Positions 1 through 6,631 of a stretch of DNA of 33,801 nucleotides are shown piece by piece (positions within the stretch are counted from its first letter, which is position 1; each line of letters begins with the position of its first letter). Below the pieces are notes generated by a model. It had not been told where the DNA came from. It made no database searches and worked only from the letters and a program-made list of their open reading frames with translations. The position numbers and the translations under genes were made by a program. Source of the DNA: JALOAT01 sp041677345 (GTDB lineage Bacteria; Pseudomonadota; Gammaproteobacteria; Thiohalomonadales; Thiohalomonadaceae). The stretch lies in assembly GCA_041677345.1 (NCBI GenBank), contig JBAYQE010000022.1, forward strand, positions 1-33,801. Direction: 5' to 3'.

Positions 1-2
1 GT

Positions 3-53
3 CGGGCACGAGGCCATTCCCGCAAGCGCGAGGTCCCCGTGTTCCTGCAGTGA
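3..53 (+). CDS. 3' end of an unidentified gene (partial)
   Basis: An open frame enters from the left edge and stops with TGA at 51-53, giving about 16 residues that end in REVPVFLQ. It would converge on the GST gene, whose stop lies 6 bases further on. The piece is too short to identify. The only support is the open frame, its basic composition and the tight convergent packing, so it could be chance. Confidence 0.3.
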   Translation, partial: RARGHSRKREVPVFLQ

Positions 54-59
54 GGTGGC

Positions 60-716
60 TCAACCGAACAGTCGGCTCGCGTAGCCGCCAGCCCGGCGGA
101 TGTGATCGCGCAGTTGCTGTGCGAAGTCCTCCACCACCGACTTCTTCAATGACGGGCGCGACAGCAGCACCTGCTGCCATGCCTGCAGGTTGGGCAGGCC
201 ATCGAGCAGCCTGAGGGCATGCCATTGCTCCAGCAGGTCGAGGCGCTGGAAGAAGGGCGCGAAGGCCGCATCCACCAGGGCGAACCCGCTGCCGTTGAAG
301 AAGGGACCGCGCACGTGCGGTTCCAGGCGTGCCAGATCGGCGGCCAGCGCGCTGCGCTGCCGTTCGAACTCCTCCTCGTCACGCGCCATGCTGAGACGGT
401 ACTGCGTGCCCAGCAGGTTGGAGGCGAATTCGGTCCATGCGCGATTCTTCGCGCGCAGCAGCGGATCGGCGGGTTGCAGCGACGGCGGGTTGGTTTCATC
501 CAGGTATTCCATGATCACCGCCGATTCAAACAACACCACTTCGCCCACGCGCAGCAGAGGTACCTTGCCCATGGGCGAAATGACCCGGAACCATGGAGGC
601 GGCGCGGCCAGATCGATGTAGGTAATGTCGAAGTCGATTTCCTTTTCGCGCAACACGATCACGGAGCGCTGCACGAAAGGGCAGAGCACGAAACTCACCA
701 ATTCGGGACGTTGCAT
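60..716 (-). CDS. Glutathione S-transferase family protein
   Basis: This 218-residue protein has the two-domain soluble GST layout. The N-terminal thioredoxin-like half (about 1-80) carries a CPF motif near residue 12, where Omega- and Beta-like GSTs have their catalytic Cys. It also has the cis-Pro segment KVPLL and the glutathione-binding ESAVIMEYLDE. The C-terminal half is all helical. The start chosen is the ATG at 716, because upstream in-frame codons read through hinT and encode an unlikely Cys/Thr-rich leader. It lies 4 bp after the hinT stop, so the two are probably co-transcribed. It resembles stringent starvation protein A in fold, but SspA lacks the CPF motif, so general GST is the better name. 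The substrate is unknown. Confidence 0.85.
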   Translation of the reverse strand: MQRPELVSFVLCPFVQRSVIVLREKEIDFDITYIDLAAPPPWFRVISPMGKVPLLRVGEVVLFESAVIMEYLDETNPPSLQPADPLLRAKNRAWTEFASNLLGTQYRLSMARDEEEFERQRSALAADLARLEPHVRGPFFNGSGFALVDAAFAPFFQRLDLLEQWHALRLLDGLPNLQAWQQVLLSRPSLKKSVVEDFAQQLRDHIRRAGGYASRLFG

Positions 717-720
717 GGCG

Positions 721-1062
721 TTACCCCGGCGGCCAGGCGAGATAGCGGCCTGCAAGCACGTGCAGGTGCATGTGGAACACGGTCTGGCCCGCATCCTGGT
801 TGGTGTTCATCACCAGCCGGAAGCCGTTCTCCGCGAAGCCCTGTTCGGCGGCCAGGCGGCGGGCAGTGAGCAGCAGCTTGCCGGCCAGCAACGCATCCTG
901 CTCCTCGAGTGCGTTCACCGAAGCGATGTGCTTGCGGGGGATGACCAGCATATGCACGGGCGCCACCGGATTGATGTCGCGGAATGCGACCACGTCCTCG
1001 TCCTCGTACACGATGTTCGCAGGCAGGCTGCCATCGGCGATCCTGCAAAAGATGCAATCCAT
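721..1062 (-). CDS. hinT: HIT-family purine nucleoside phosphoramidase (HinT-like)
   Basis: This 113-residue protein has the length expected for HinT/PKCI-type HIT hydrolases, which cleave AMP-lysine and other phosphoramidates. The histidine triad HMHLH sits at residues 97-101 (His97, His99, His101), preceded by GQTVF and followed by VLAGR. An N-terminal Cys3/Cys6 pair fits the zinc-binding form. The ATG at 1062 has a good AGGAG ribosome site. The stop is 4 bp before the GST gene, so these form a two-gene unit. RimO starts divergently 97 bp away. Confidence 0.95.
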   Translation of the reverse strand: MDCIFCRIADGSLPANIVYEDEDVVAFRDINPVAPVHMLVIPRKHIASVNALEEQDALLAGKLLLTARRLAAEQGFAENGFRLVMNTNQDAGQTVFHMHLHVLAGRYLAWPPG

Positions 1063-1113
1063 GAGGTCTCCTCTTCGGGTTCATTTCAGGCGGCGTGCCG
1101 GGGCGCGGACAGG

Positions 1114-1119
1114 TAAAAT
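1114..1119 (+). promoter_or_regulatory. Possible -10 element for rimO
   Basis: TAAAAT lies in the 97-bp divergent gap between hinT and rimO. I see no convincing -35 at 16-18 bp. If it is used, transcription would start at about 1126-1131, on or next to an ATG at 1131. Confidence 0.3.
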
Positions 1120-1159
1120 GTCAGCCCCGAATGAACGCCGCGATGGATAACCTTACTTC

Positions 1160-2476
1160 ATGAGCCGCCCAGTTCCCAAGGTGGGATTCGTCAGCCTCGG
1201 CTGCCCGAAGGCCACGGTGGATGCGGAACGCATCCTGACGCAGTTGCGCGCCGAGGGCTATGCCATGGTGCCGGACTTCCAGGAGGCCGACCTGGTGGTG
1301 GTCAACACCTGTGGTTTCATCGATGCCGCCGTGGAGGAATCCCTGGACGCCATCGGCGAGGCCTTGGTCGAGAACGGCCGCGTGGTGGTGACGGGTTGCC
1401 TGGGTGCCAAGGAGGAGGTGATCCGTGCCAGCCACCCTCAGGTGCTGGCCGTCACCGGGCCCAACCAGTTGGAGGCCGTGATGGAGGCCGTCCATGCCCA
1501 TCTGCCTCCGGAGCATGACCCGTTCGTGGACCTGGTGCCGCCGGGCGGTGTCAAGCTCACACCCCGCCACTATGCCTACGTGAAGATTGCCGAAGGCTGT
1601 AACCAATCCTGCAGCTTTTGCATCATCCCCTCCATGCGCGGACGCCTGACCAGCCGGTCGGCGGGCGAGGTACTGGCCGAGGCCGAGCGCCTGGTGTCGG
1701 CAGGGGTGCAGGAACTGTTGGTAGTATCACAGGACACGGGTGCCTATGGCGTGGATCTGAAATACCGCACCAGTTTCTGGAACGGCCGTCCGGTGCGCAC
1801 CCGCATCACCGAACTGGCGCGCGAACTGGGCCGCCTGGGTGTGTGGGTACGGCTGCATTACCTCTATCCCTACCCCCACGTGGATGAGATCCTGCCACTC
1901 ATGGCCGAGGGTCTGGTGTTGCCCTACCTGGATGTACCGCTGCAGCACGCGAGCCCTGCCATCCTGCGCGCCATGCGTCGCCCCGGCGATGTGGAAGGGA
2001 CGCTCAGGCGCATCGAGCAGTGGCGGAGTGAGTGTCCCGACCTCACCCTGCGCAGTACCTTCATCGTAGGCTTCCCCGGCGAGACGGAGGAGGATTTTGA
2101 ACGTCTGCTGGAATTTCTCCAGGAAGCGCGGCTTGACCGTGTGGGCGCCTTTGCCTATTCGCCCGTGGCCGGTGCGGCGGCCAACGCGCTACCGGGCGCG
2201 GTGCCGGAGGAACTCAAGGAGGAGCGCCTGGAGCGGTTCATGGAACTGCAGGCGGCGATCAGCGCGGACCGCCTGCAGGATCGGGTCGGCCGCATCGAGA
2301 CCGTGCTGGTGGATGAGGTGTTCGAGGACGGTGTCGCGGCACGTTCGCGCGGCGATGCGCCCGAGGTGGACGGCAATGTCTTCATCGAGACCGATGTGGC
2401 ACTGGAACCGGGGCAGTTCGTGCGGGTACGCATCACCGCCGCGGGTGAGCACGACCTTTACGCTGAACCCGTGTGA
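1160..2476 (+). CDS. rimO: Ribosomal protein S12 methylthiotransferase RimO
   Basis: RimO is a radical-SAM enzyme that methylthiolates the conserved Asp of ribosomal protein S12 (Asp89 in E. coli numbering). The 438 residues match the family length. The N-terminal MTTase domain has its three cluster cysteines at about 15, 51 and 80 (SLGCPK, NTCGF, TGCLG). The radical-SAM motif CNQSCSFC lies at 147-154, followed by IIPSMRGR, which is characteristic of RimO rather than MiaB. A C-terminal TRAM domain occupies roughly the last 65 residues. The ATG at 1160 has no clear Shine-Dalgarno sequence. It overlaps the TGA of a 10-codon leader frame (1131-1163) as ATGA. Confidence 0.97.
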   Translation: MSRPVPKVGFVSLGCPKATVDAERILTQLRAEGYAMVPDFQEADLVVVNTCGFIDAAVEESLDAIGEALVENGRVVVTGCLGAKEEVIRASHPQVLAVTGPNQLEAVMEAVHAHLPPEHDPFVDLVPPGGVKLTPRHYAYVKIAEGCNQSCSFCIIPSMRGRLTSRSAGEVLAEAERLVSAGVQELLVVSQDTGAYGVDLKYRTSFWNGRPVRTRITELARELGRLGVWVRLHYLYPYPHVDEILPLMAEGLVLPYLDVPLQHASPAILRAMRRPGDVEGTLRRIEQWRSECPDLTLRSTFIVGFPGETEEDFERLLEFLQEARLDRVGAFAYSPVAGAAANALPGAVPEELKEERLERFMELQAAISADRLQDRVGRIETVLVDEVFEDGVAARSRGDAPEVDGNVFIETDVALEPGQFVRVRITAAGEHDLYAEPV

Positions 2477-2568
2477 GGCCCGAATAACGTTACGGCTTTC
2501 ACTTATTTCCGGGGTTATGCGGAGTGTCTATACGTTAGGGGCCTTATGGTCATGGGTGGAGGGATATT

Positions 2569-2919
2569 GTGAATTCCTCAGATACCCTCATCGTTCATCT
2601 GGCATGGAAGCATCGCCTGCGGGGTTACCTGGAAGGTGTGTCCGGTGAGACGCTGGATCCGGAGGTGGTGGCGCGTGAGGACTGTTGCGAACTTGGACAC
2701 TGGATCGCATCCCGGTGCGATGCCCTGTCGGCGGTGCCGGAGTTTATCCAGATGCGTGAGCAGCATGCGGCCTTTCACCGCTGTGCCGGCAACATTGTCC
2801 GCTGTCAGCCGGCCGGTGCCGAGTATCTCCTCACTACCGAGTACGCCCGGTTGTCGGCACGGGTGGTTTACGCCATTACGAGGCTCAGCCACGTGCTCGA
2901 GAAAGCGGAGTACAGTTGA
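2569..2919 (+). CDS. Stand-alone CZB (chemoreceptor zinc-binding) domain protein
   Basis: This 116-residue protein consists almost entirely of one CZB-like four-helix domain. The expected 3His/1Cys zinc site is visible: His10 in HLAWK, Cys40 in CELGHWI, and His66 and His70 in QHAAFH. CZB domains normally sit at the C terminus of chemoreceptors or on diguanylate cyclases such as DgcZ, where they sense zinc or oxidants such as hypochlorous acid. Here there is no signalling domain, membrane segment or GGDEF attached. The start is GTG at 2569, preceded by GGAGGG with 5-bp spacing, which is one of the best ribosome sites in the window. It follows rimO by 92 bp and converges on the next gene. The partner protein is unknown. 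Confidence 0.8.
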   Translation: MNSSDTLIVHLAWKHRLRGYLEGVSGETLDPEVVAREDCCELGHWIASRCDALSAVPEFIQMREQHAAFHRCAGNIVRCQPAGAEYLLTTEYARLSARVVYAITRLSHVLEKAEYS

Positions 2920-2943
2920 ATCGCTGCCCGTCCGCCGGGCCAG

Positions 2944-3372
2944 TCACTCCTTGGGTTTGAACAGTGCCTCCAGGGCCGCGTGTGTCTCGTCAGCCGCGGG
3001 CTGCGGAGCGGAGGCTTGCCCGCCGAATAGTGCATCCAGTTGTGCGCGAGCCGCTGCATTCGTATCGGTGACCATGCCGCCGAAGGCCTGCGGGCGCGGC
3101 TGGAAGTAATCGCAGAAGTTTGCCCGATCCTTCACCCCGGGGGGTTCCGCCCGCTCCTCCGTGCACGCCTCGGCGTGGTGCGGATCATGGAACATGCACA
3201 TGATGCAGGCATGCAGTTCCGCGCCACACTGGCGGCACGCCTCGAGCCGGGAAAAACGGCCCCTGATTTCGAGGCTCGTGCCGCATTTCCAGCACACCAG
3301 AGCGTCATTCGTGGCCACGAGCTTAACCCCTCCGCATGTCAGGCACGCCAGCGCAACCAGGCGCGGTGCCAT
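2944..3372 (-). CDS. Cys-rich zinc-ribbon protein of unknown function
   Basis: This 142-residue protein contains ten cysteines in its first 90 residues: 10/13, 27/30, 46/49, 56/59, then 70 and 87. The first four form CxxC knuckles. The region around 60-90 (MFHDPHHAEAC to RANFCDYF) looks like a further metal-binding module, with the ending ANFCDYF that I associate with conserved small proteobacterial proteins. The tail after 95 is Ala-rich and probably disordered, ending in LFKPKE. I cannot assign a function. The ATG at 3372 lies inside the end of the glycerophosphodiesterase gene (34-bp overlap), suggesting translational coupling. Its stop faces the CZB gene across 24 bp. Confidence 0.75.
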   Translation of the reverse strand: MAPRLVALACLTCGGVKLVATNDALVCWKCGTSLEIRGRFSRLEACRQCGAELHACIMCMFHDPHHAEACTEERAEPPGVKDRANFCDYFQPRPQAFGGMVTDTNAAARAQLDALFGGQASAPQPAADETHAALEALFKPKE

Positions 3373-4058
3373 GGTTTGAGACTGCCGAACGCGCGCAGCG
3401 TTTCCATGCCCATGGCCGGATTGTCGGTGATGACGTTGTCCACGTCCATGGCCAACAGCCGGCGCATGCGCTCACGATCGTTGACGGTCCAGGCGTGCAC
3501 GGTCATGCCGCGTGCGTGAGCCTCCTGCACCAGTGCGTTGTCGATCGCATGGTGGGCCACGCTCACGAAATCGAACGCTTCGTGCGGCAGGCTGGCAGTC
3601 TCCTGTACCAGCCCCACGCGCAGGCCGGGCAGGGTACGTTTCGCCACGGCGGTGAGCGCGGGATTGAAGGAGCATACCAGCGCCTGCGCCGCGAACTCCT
3701 GGGCTTGCAACACCTCGGCCACATGCGTGGCCAGTGGGGGGCCGTCGCCGTAGTCCTTCAGTTCGATGTTGAGGCCTATGCGCCCGCGTGCCCTGGCGAT
3801 GAATTCGGACAGTAGCGGGATCCGGTTGCCGCCGGGCAGGGATGGCAGCTCTGAGAAGGCCAGGTCACGCACCCGACGCGGATCTCCCGTGAGGCGCTGC
3901 AGGTCTGCGTCATGGAAGACCACGACCATACCGTCCGCCGTGAGTTGCACATCGATCTCGGCCCACGGCGTACCGAAGGCAATGGACTGGGCCAGTGCCT
4001 GCAGGGAATTTTCCGTGCCGAGGGTGGTGCCGGCGCGGTGAGCGGTGATGTCTGGCAT
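3339..4058 (-). CDS. ugpQ: Glycerophosphodiester phosphodiesterase
   Basis: This 239-residue cytoplasmic GDPD TIM barrel hydrolyses glycerophosphodiesters to sn-glycerol-3-phosphate and an alcohol. Visible motifs are His7-Arg8 (AHRAG), Glu34-x-Asp36 (EIDVQLTADG), the second catalytic His49 (VVFHD), the metal-site stretch NIELK, and the C-terminal HAWTVND and DNVITDNP strands. There is no signal peptide, so it resembles UgpQ rather than periplasmic GlpQ. Residues 11-14 (TTLG in place of the commoner small/aromatic residues) are slightly unusual. The gene overlaps the zinc-ribbon gene downstream. A terminator at 4125-4150 separates it from phosphoribulokinase upstream, so it needs its own promoter, which I did not identify. 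Confidence 0.9.
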   Translation of the reverse strand: MPDITAHRAGTTLGTENSLQALAQSIAFGTPWAEIDVQLTADGMVVVFHDADLQRLTGDPRRVRDLAFSELPSLPGGNRIPLLSEFIARARGRIGLNIELKDYGDGPPLATHVAEVLQAQEFAAQALVCSFNPALTAVAKRTLPGLRVGLVQETASLPHEAFDFVSVAHHAIDNALVQEAHARGMTVHAWTVNDRERMRRLLAMDVDNVITDNPAMGMETLRAFGSLKPWHRAWLRWRA

Positions 4059-4124
4059 GTAGGCAGGGCGCCGCCTGGGGCGCTGATGGCATCTCGGCAG
4101 TCAACTGGCGCACCGCGCCCTACG

Positions 4125-4150
4125 AAAAAGGCCCGCTTGCGCGGGCCTTT
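4125..4150 (-). terminator. Intrinsic terminator after phosphoribulokinase
   Basis: A perfect 10-bp stem (AAAGGCCCGC / GCGGGCCTTT) with a 4-nt loop lies 22 bp beyond the prk stop. Read on the minus strand it runs directly into a T5 tract, so it terminates prk. The plus-strand side has only three Ts within the stem, so it is weaker in that direction. Confidence 0.9.
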
Positions 4151-4171
4151 CTGCTTCCCGCTGACGCGGTG

Positions 4172-5050
4172 TTATGCCGCGCGGCTCTTCTGAATCATGT
4201 CGTGGATGATGGGGGCCAGGATGATCTCCATGGCAAAGCCCATCTTGCCGCCGGGCACTACGATGGAGTTGCGGCGGGACATGAAGCTGTCCTTGATCAT
4301 GGAGAGCAGGTAGGGGAAGTCCACGTTGAACTTCTTCGGGTCGCGGAAGCGGATTACGACGAAGCTCTCATCGGGCGTGGGGATGTCACGGGCGATGAAG
4401 GGGTTCGAGGTGTCCACCGTGGGCACACGCTGGAAGTTGATGTCCGTACGCGAGAACTGCGGCGTGATGTAGTGGACGTAGTCATCCATGCGGCGCAGGA
4501 TGGTGTCGACGATCGCCTCAGCCGTATAGCCGCGCTGGGCGTTGTCACGGTGGATTTTCTGGATCCACTCGAGGTTCACGATGGGTACCACGCCGATGAG
4601 CAGGTCGGTGAACTTGGACACGTCCACGTCACCGGACACCACGCCGCCGTGCAGGCCTTCATAGAACAGCACATCGGTCTTTTCGGTGATCTCTTCCCAG
4701 GGGGTGAACTCGCCTGCCTTCAGGCCCGGATAGGGGCTGGCTTCTTCGTCGGAATGCAGATAGTAGCGGCGCTTGCACACACCCGTTTCACCGTAGGCCT
4801 TGAAGGTGTCGGCGATGAGGTCGAAGTGGTTGGCGTCCGGCCCGAAGTGGGACAGGTTCTTGCCCTCTTTGGCGAAGCGGGCAATGGCCTCTTTCATCTC
4901 GGCACGGTTGTAGCGGTGGAAGCTGTCGCCCTCGATGACCAGAGGCTTGATCTTCTCGCGGAAAAAGATGTGTTCGAAGGCGTTCTTGACGGTCGTGGTG
5001 CCGGCGCCGGACGAACCGGTGACGGCAATGACCGGATGCTTCTGGGACAT
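4172..5050 (-). CDS. prk: Phosphoribulokinase
   Basis: This enzyme phosphorylates ribulose-5-phosphate with ATP to ribulose-1,5-bisphosphate, the committed Calvin-cycle step that supplies RuBisCO. At 292 residues it is the bacterial octameric class, shorter than the plant/cyanobacterial type. The P-loop GSSGAGTT is at 12-19. The EGDSFHRYNR stretch and the acidic Walker-B-like strand VLFYEGLHGG are present, as are PSPYPG-like (ASPYPG) and the Arg-rich RRNSIVVPGGKMGFAMEIILAP C-terminal segment. The ATG at 5050 has AGGGAG upstream. It is monocistronic: own terminator downstream, 226-bp gap upstream with a -10 and a palindrome. No RuBisCO gene is in the window. It is the strongest evidence that the organism fixes CO2. 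Confidence 0.97.
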   Translation of the reverse strand: MSQKHPVIAVTGSSGAGTTTVKNAFEHIFFREKIKPLVIEGDSFHRYNRAEMKEAIARFAKEGKNLSHFGPDANHFDLIADTFKAYGETGVCKRRYYLHSDEEASPYPGLKAGEFTPWEEITEKTDVLFYEGLHGGVVSGDVDVSKFTDLLIGVVPIVNLEWIQKIHRDNAQRGYTAEAIVDTILRRMDDYVHYITPQFSRTDINFQRVPTVDTSNPFIARDIPTPDESFVVIRFRDPKKFNVDFPYLLSMIKDSFMSRRNSIVVPGGKMGFAMEIILAPIIHDMIQKSRAA

Positions 5051-5104
5051 GGCATGTGCTCCCTAAGTTGTAATGTTTGTATTTTCTAAAAATCGAATGT
5101 TCCG

Positions 5105-5110
5105 ATTGTA
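5105..5110 (-). promoter_or_regulatory. Probable -10 of the prk promoter
   Basis: On the minus strand the hexamer reads TACAAT, 54 bp upstream of the prk start codon. The hexamer 17 bp further upstream (GGCGCT) is a poor -35. That is what one expects of a promoter needing an activator. The palindrome at 5134-5151 abuts this -35 position. Confidence 0.5.
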
Positions 5111-5133
5111 GCCGCCAATGGCCGAATAGCGCC

Positions 5134-5151
5134 TATCCCCTGTGGGGGATA
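5134..5151. promoter_or_regulatory. Perfect palindrome upstream of prk, candidate operator
   Basis: TATCCCC-TGTG-GGGGATA has two perfect 7-bp arms around a 4-bp spacer. It would lie at about -36 to -53 from the predicted prk start point, the usual place for an activator next to a weak -35. It does not fit the T-N11-A box expected for a LysR-type CbbR site. The regulator is therefore unknown. Confidence 0.5.
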
Positions 5152-5203
5152 ACGCTCAAGTGACTGTTTTTGTTTGGGCCGAGGTCTCAGGCGGTACAAT
5201 CCG

Positions 5204-5240
5204 GGCGGCACCGGGGCCTGCAGTGGGCCCGGTGGCCGCC
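5204..5240 (-). other. Strong GC hairpin after purD
   Basis: The two arms pair over about 14 bp, with one bulge and one mismatch, around a 6-nt loop. The structure begins about 37 nt after the purD stop. No T tract follows on either strand, so it is not a canonical intrinsic terminator. It may protect the 3' end or mark a Rho-dependent end. Confidence 0.45.
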
Positions 5241-5276
5241 CGATGGCCCGAGTATAACGAGGGTAGCGCCCGCTGC

Positions 5277-6569
5277 CTAACGGCCGCCACGCTCGCGCGC
5301 CACGGCACGATAACCGATATCGCGGCGGTACTGGATGCCGTCCCAGTGGATGCGGCCTGCGAGGGCATAGGCGCGCTGCTGGGCCTCGGCGACCGTGGTG
5401 CCCAGGGCCGTGGCGCACAGTACGCGGCCACCGGCGGTGACGACCTGGCCATCCTGCAGCGCGGTGCCCGCGTGGAACACCTTGGCCTCGGCACTGTCAC
5501 TGCCGTCCAGGCCGGCGATGACATCGCCTTTGCGGTAGGCGCCCGGGTAGCCCTGCGCCGCCAGCACCACACCCAAGGCGGCGCGGCTGTCCCATTCCGC
5601 CCCGGTTTGATCCAGACGCCCATCGAGGGCCGCCTCGCACAGCGCCACCAGGTCGGACTGCAGGCGCATCATGATGGGCTGGGTTTCCGGATCGCCGAAG
5701 CGGCAGTTGAACTCGATGACGCGGGGGGTACCGTCCTGATCGATCATCAACCCGGCGTAGAGAAAGCCGGTGTAGGGGGTGCCTTCGGCGGCCATGCCGC
5801 GCACGGTGGGCTCGATCACCTCCCGCATGATGCGGGCATGTACCTCGGGCGTGACCACCGGCGCCGGTGAATAGGCACCCATGCCGCCGGTATTCTGGCC
5901 GGTATCGCCGTCGCCCACGCGTTTGTGATCCTGGCTGGTGGCCATGGGTATGACGTGTTCGCCATCTACCATGACGATGAAGCTGGCCTCCTCACCTTCC
6001 AGGAACTGCTCGACGACCACGCGATGGCCGGCGCTGCCGAAGGCATTGCCCGCGAGCATGTCGCGCACGGCGGCCTCGGCCTCGGCCAAGGTCATGGCCA
6101 CGATCACACCCTTACCGGCGGCGAGCCCGTCGGCCTTCACCACGATGGGCGCACCCTGGCGACGTACGTAGGCGAGCGCCTCGTCCACGTCGGTGAAGTT
6201 GGCGTAGGCCGCTGTGGGGATCTGGTGGCGTGCAAGGAAATCCTTGGTGAATGCCTTGGAGCCCTCCAACTGTGCCGCGGCCTGGGTGGGACCGAAGCAG
6301 CGCAGGCCTGCCGCGCGAAAGGCATCCACCACGCCCATCACCAGCGGGGCTTCGGGGCCGACGATGCTGAGGGCCACATCGTTCTGCTGCACGAAGGCGA
6401 TGAGTGCCGGGATGTCGGTGGCATCGATGGCCGCATTTTCGAGCCGCGGCTCGCGCGCCGTGCCGGCGTTGCCCGGGGCCACGTACACCTTGCTCACCTT
6501 GGGCGATTGCGCCGCCTTCCATGCGAGGGCGTGTTCGCGCCCGCCGCTGCCGATGACGAGAACCTTCAT
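5277..6569 (-). CDS. purD: Phosphoribosylamine--glycine ligase (GAR synthetase)
   Basis: PurD is the ATP-grasp enzyme of the second step of purine synthesis: phosphoribosylamine plus glycine plus ATP gives GAR. The 430 residues equal the usual single-domain bacterial length. The start MKVLVIGSGGREHALAWK is the family signature. Further motifs are GPEAPLVMGVVDAFRAAG, the ATP-grasp loop IVVKADGLAAGKGVIVA, the family block NTGGMGAYSPAP, and the metal-binding RVIEFNCRFGDPETQ. In many gammaproteobacteria purD directly follows purH. Here purH is about 3.6 kb away, and the gene immediately upstream (62 bp) is a membrane sulfatase. Confidence 0.98.
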   Translation of the reverse strand: MKVLVIGSGGREHALAWKAAQSPKVSKVYVAPGNAGTAREPRLENAAIDATDIPALIAFVQQNDVALSIVGPEAPLVMGVVDAFRAAGLRCFGPTQAAAQLEGSKAFTKDFLARHQIPTAAYANFTDVDEALAYVRRQGAPIVVKADGLAAGKGVIVAMTLAEAEAAVRDMLAGNAFGSAGHRVVVEQFLEGEEASFIVMVDGEHVIPMATSQDHKRVGDGDTGQNTGGMGAYSPAPVVTPEVHARIMREVIEPTVRGMAAEGTPYTGFLYAGLMIDQDGTPRVIEFNCRFGDPETQPIMMRLQSDLVALCEAALDGRLDQTGAEWDSRAALGVVLAAQGYPGAYRKGDVIAGLDGSDSAEAKVFHAGTALQDGQVVTAGGRVLCATALGTTVAEAQQRAYALAGRIHWDGIQYRRDIGYRAVARERGGR

Positions 6570-6631
6570 TGTCTGGCCAATCCTCAGGAAAAAAATACCG
6601 TGCTCAACGCGTCATTGCTTGGGCTGCGTGC

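Noticed and set aside
5134..5151. CbbR binding site upstream of prk
   Set aside because: The palindrome does not provide the T-N11-A spacing of LysR-type boxes in any register, so it is kept only as an unassigned operator.
5166..5200. Plus-strand promoter ending in TACAAT at 5195-5200 between prk and purD
   Set aside because: No -35 at acceptable spacing and no plus-strand gene follows it.
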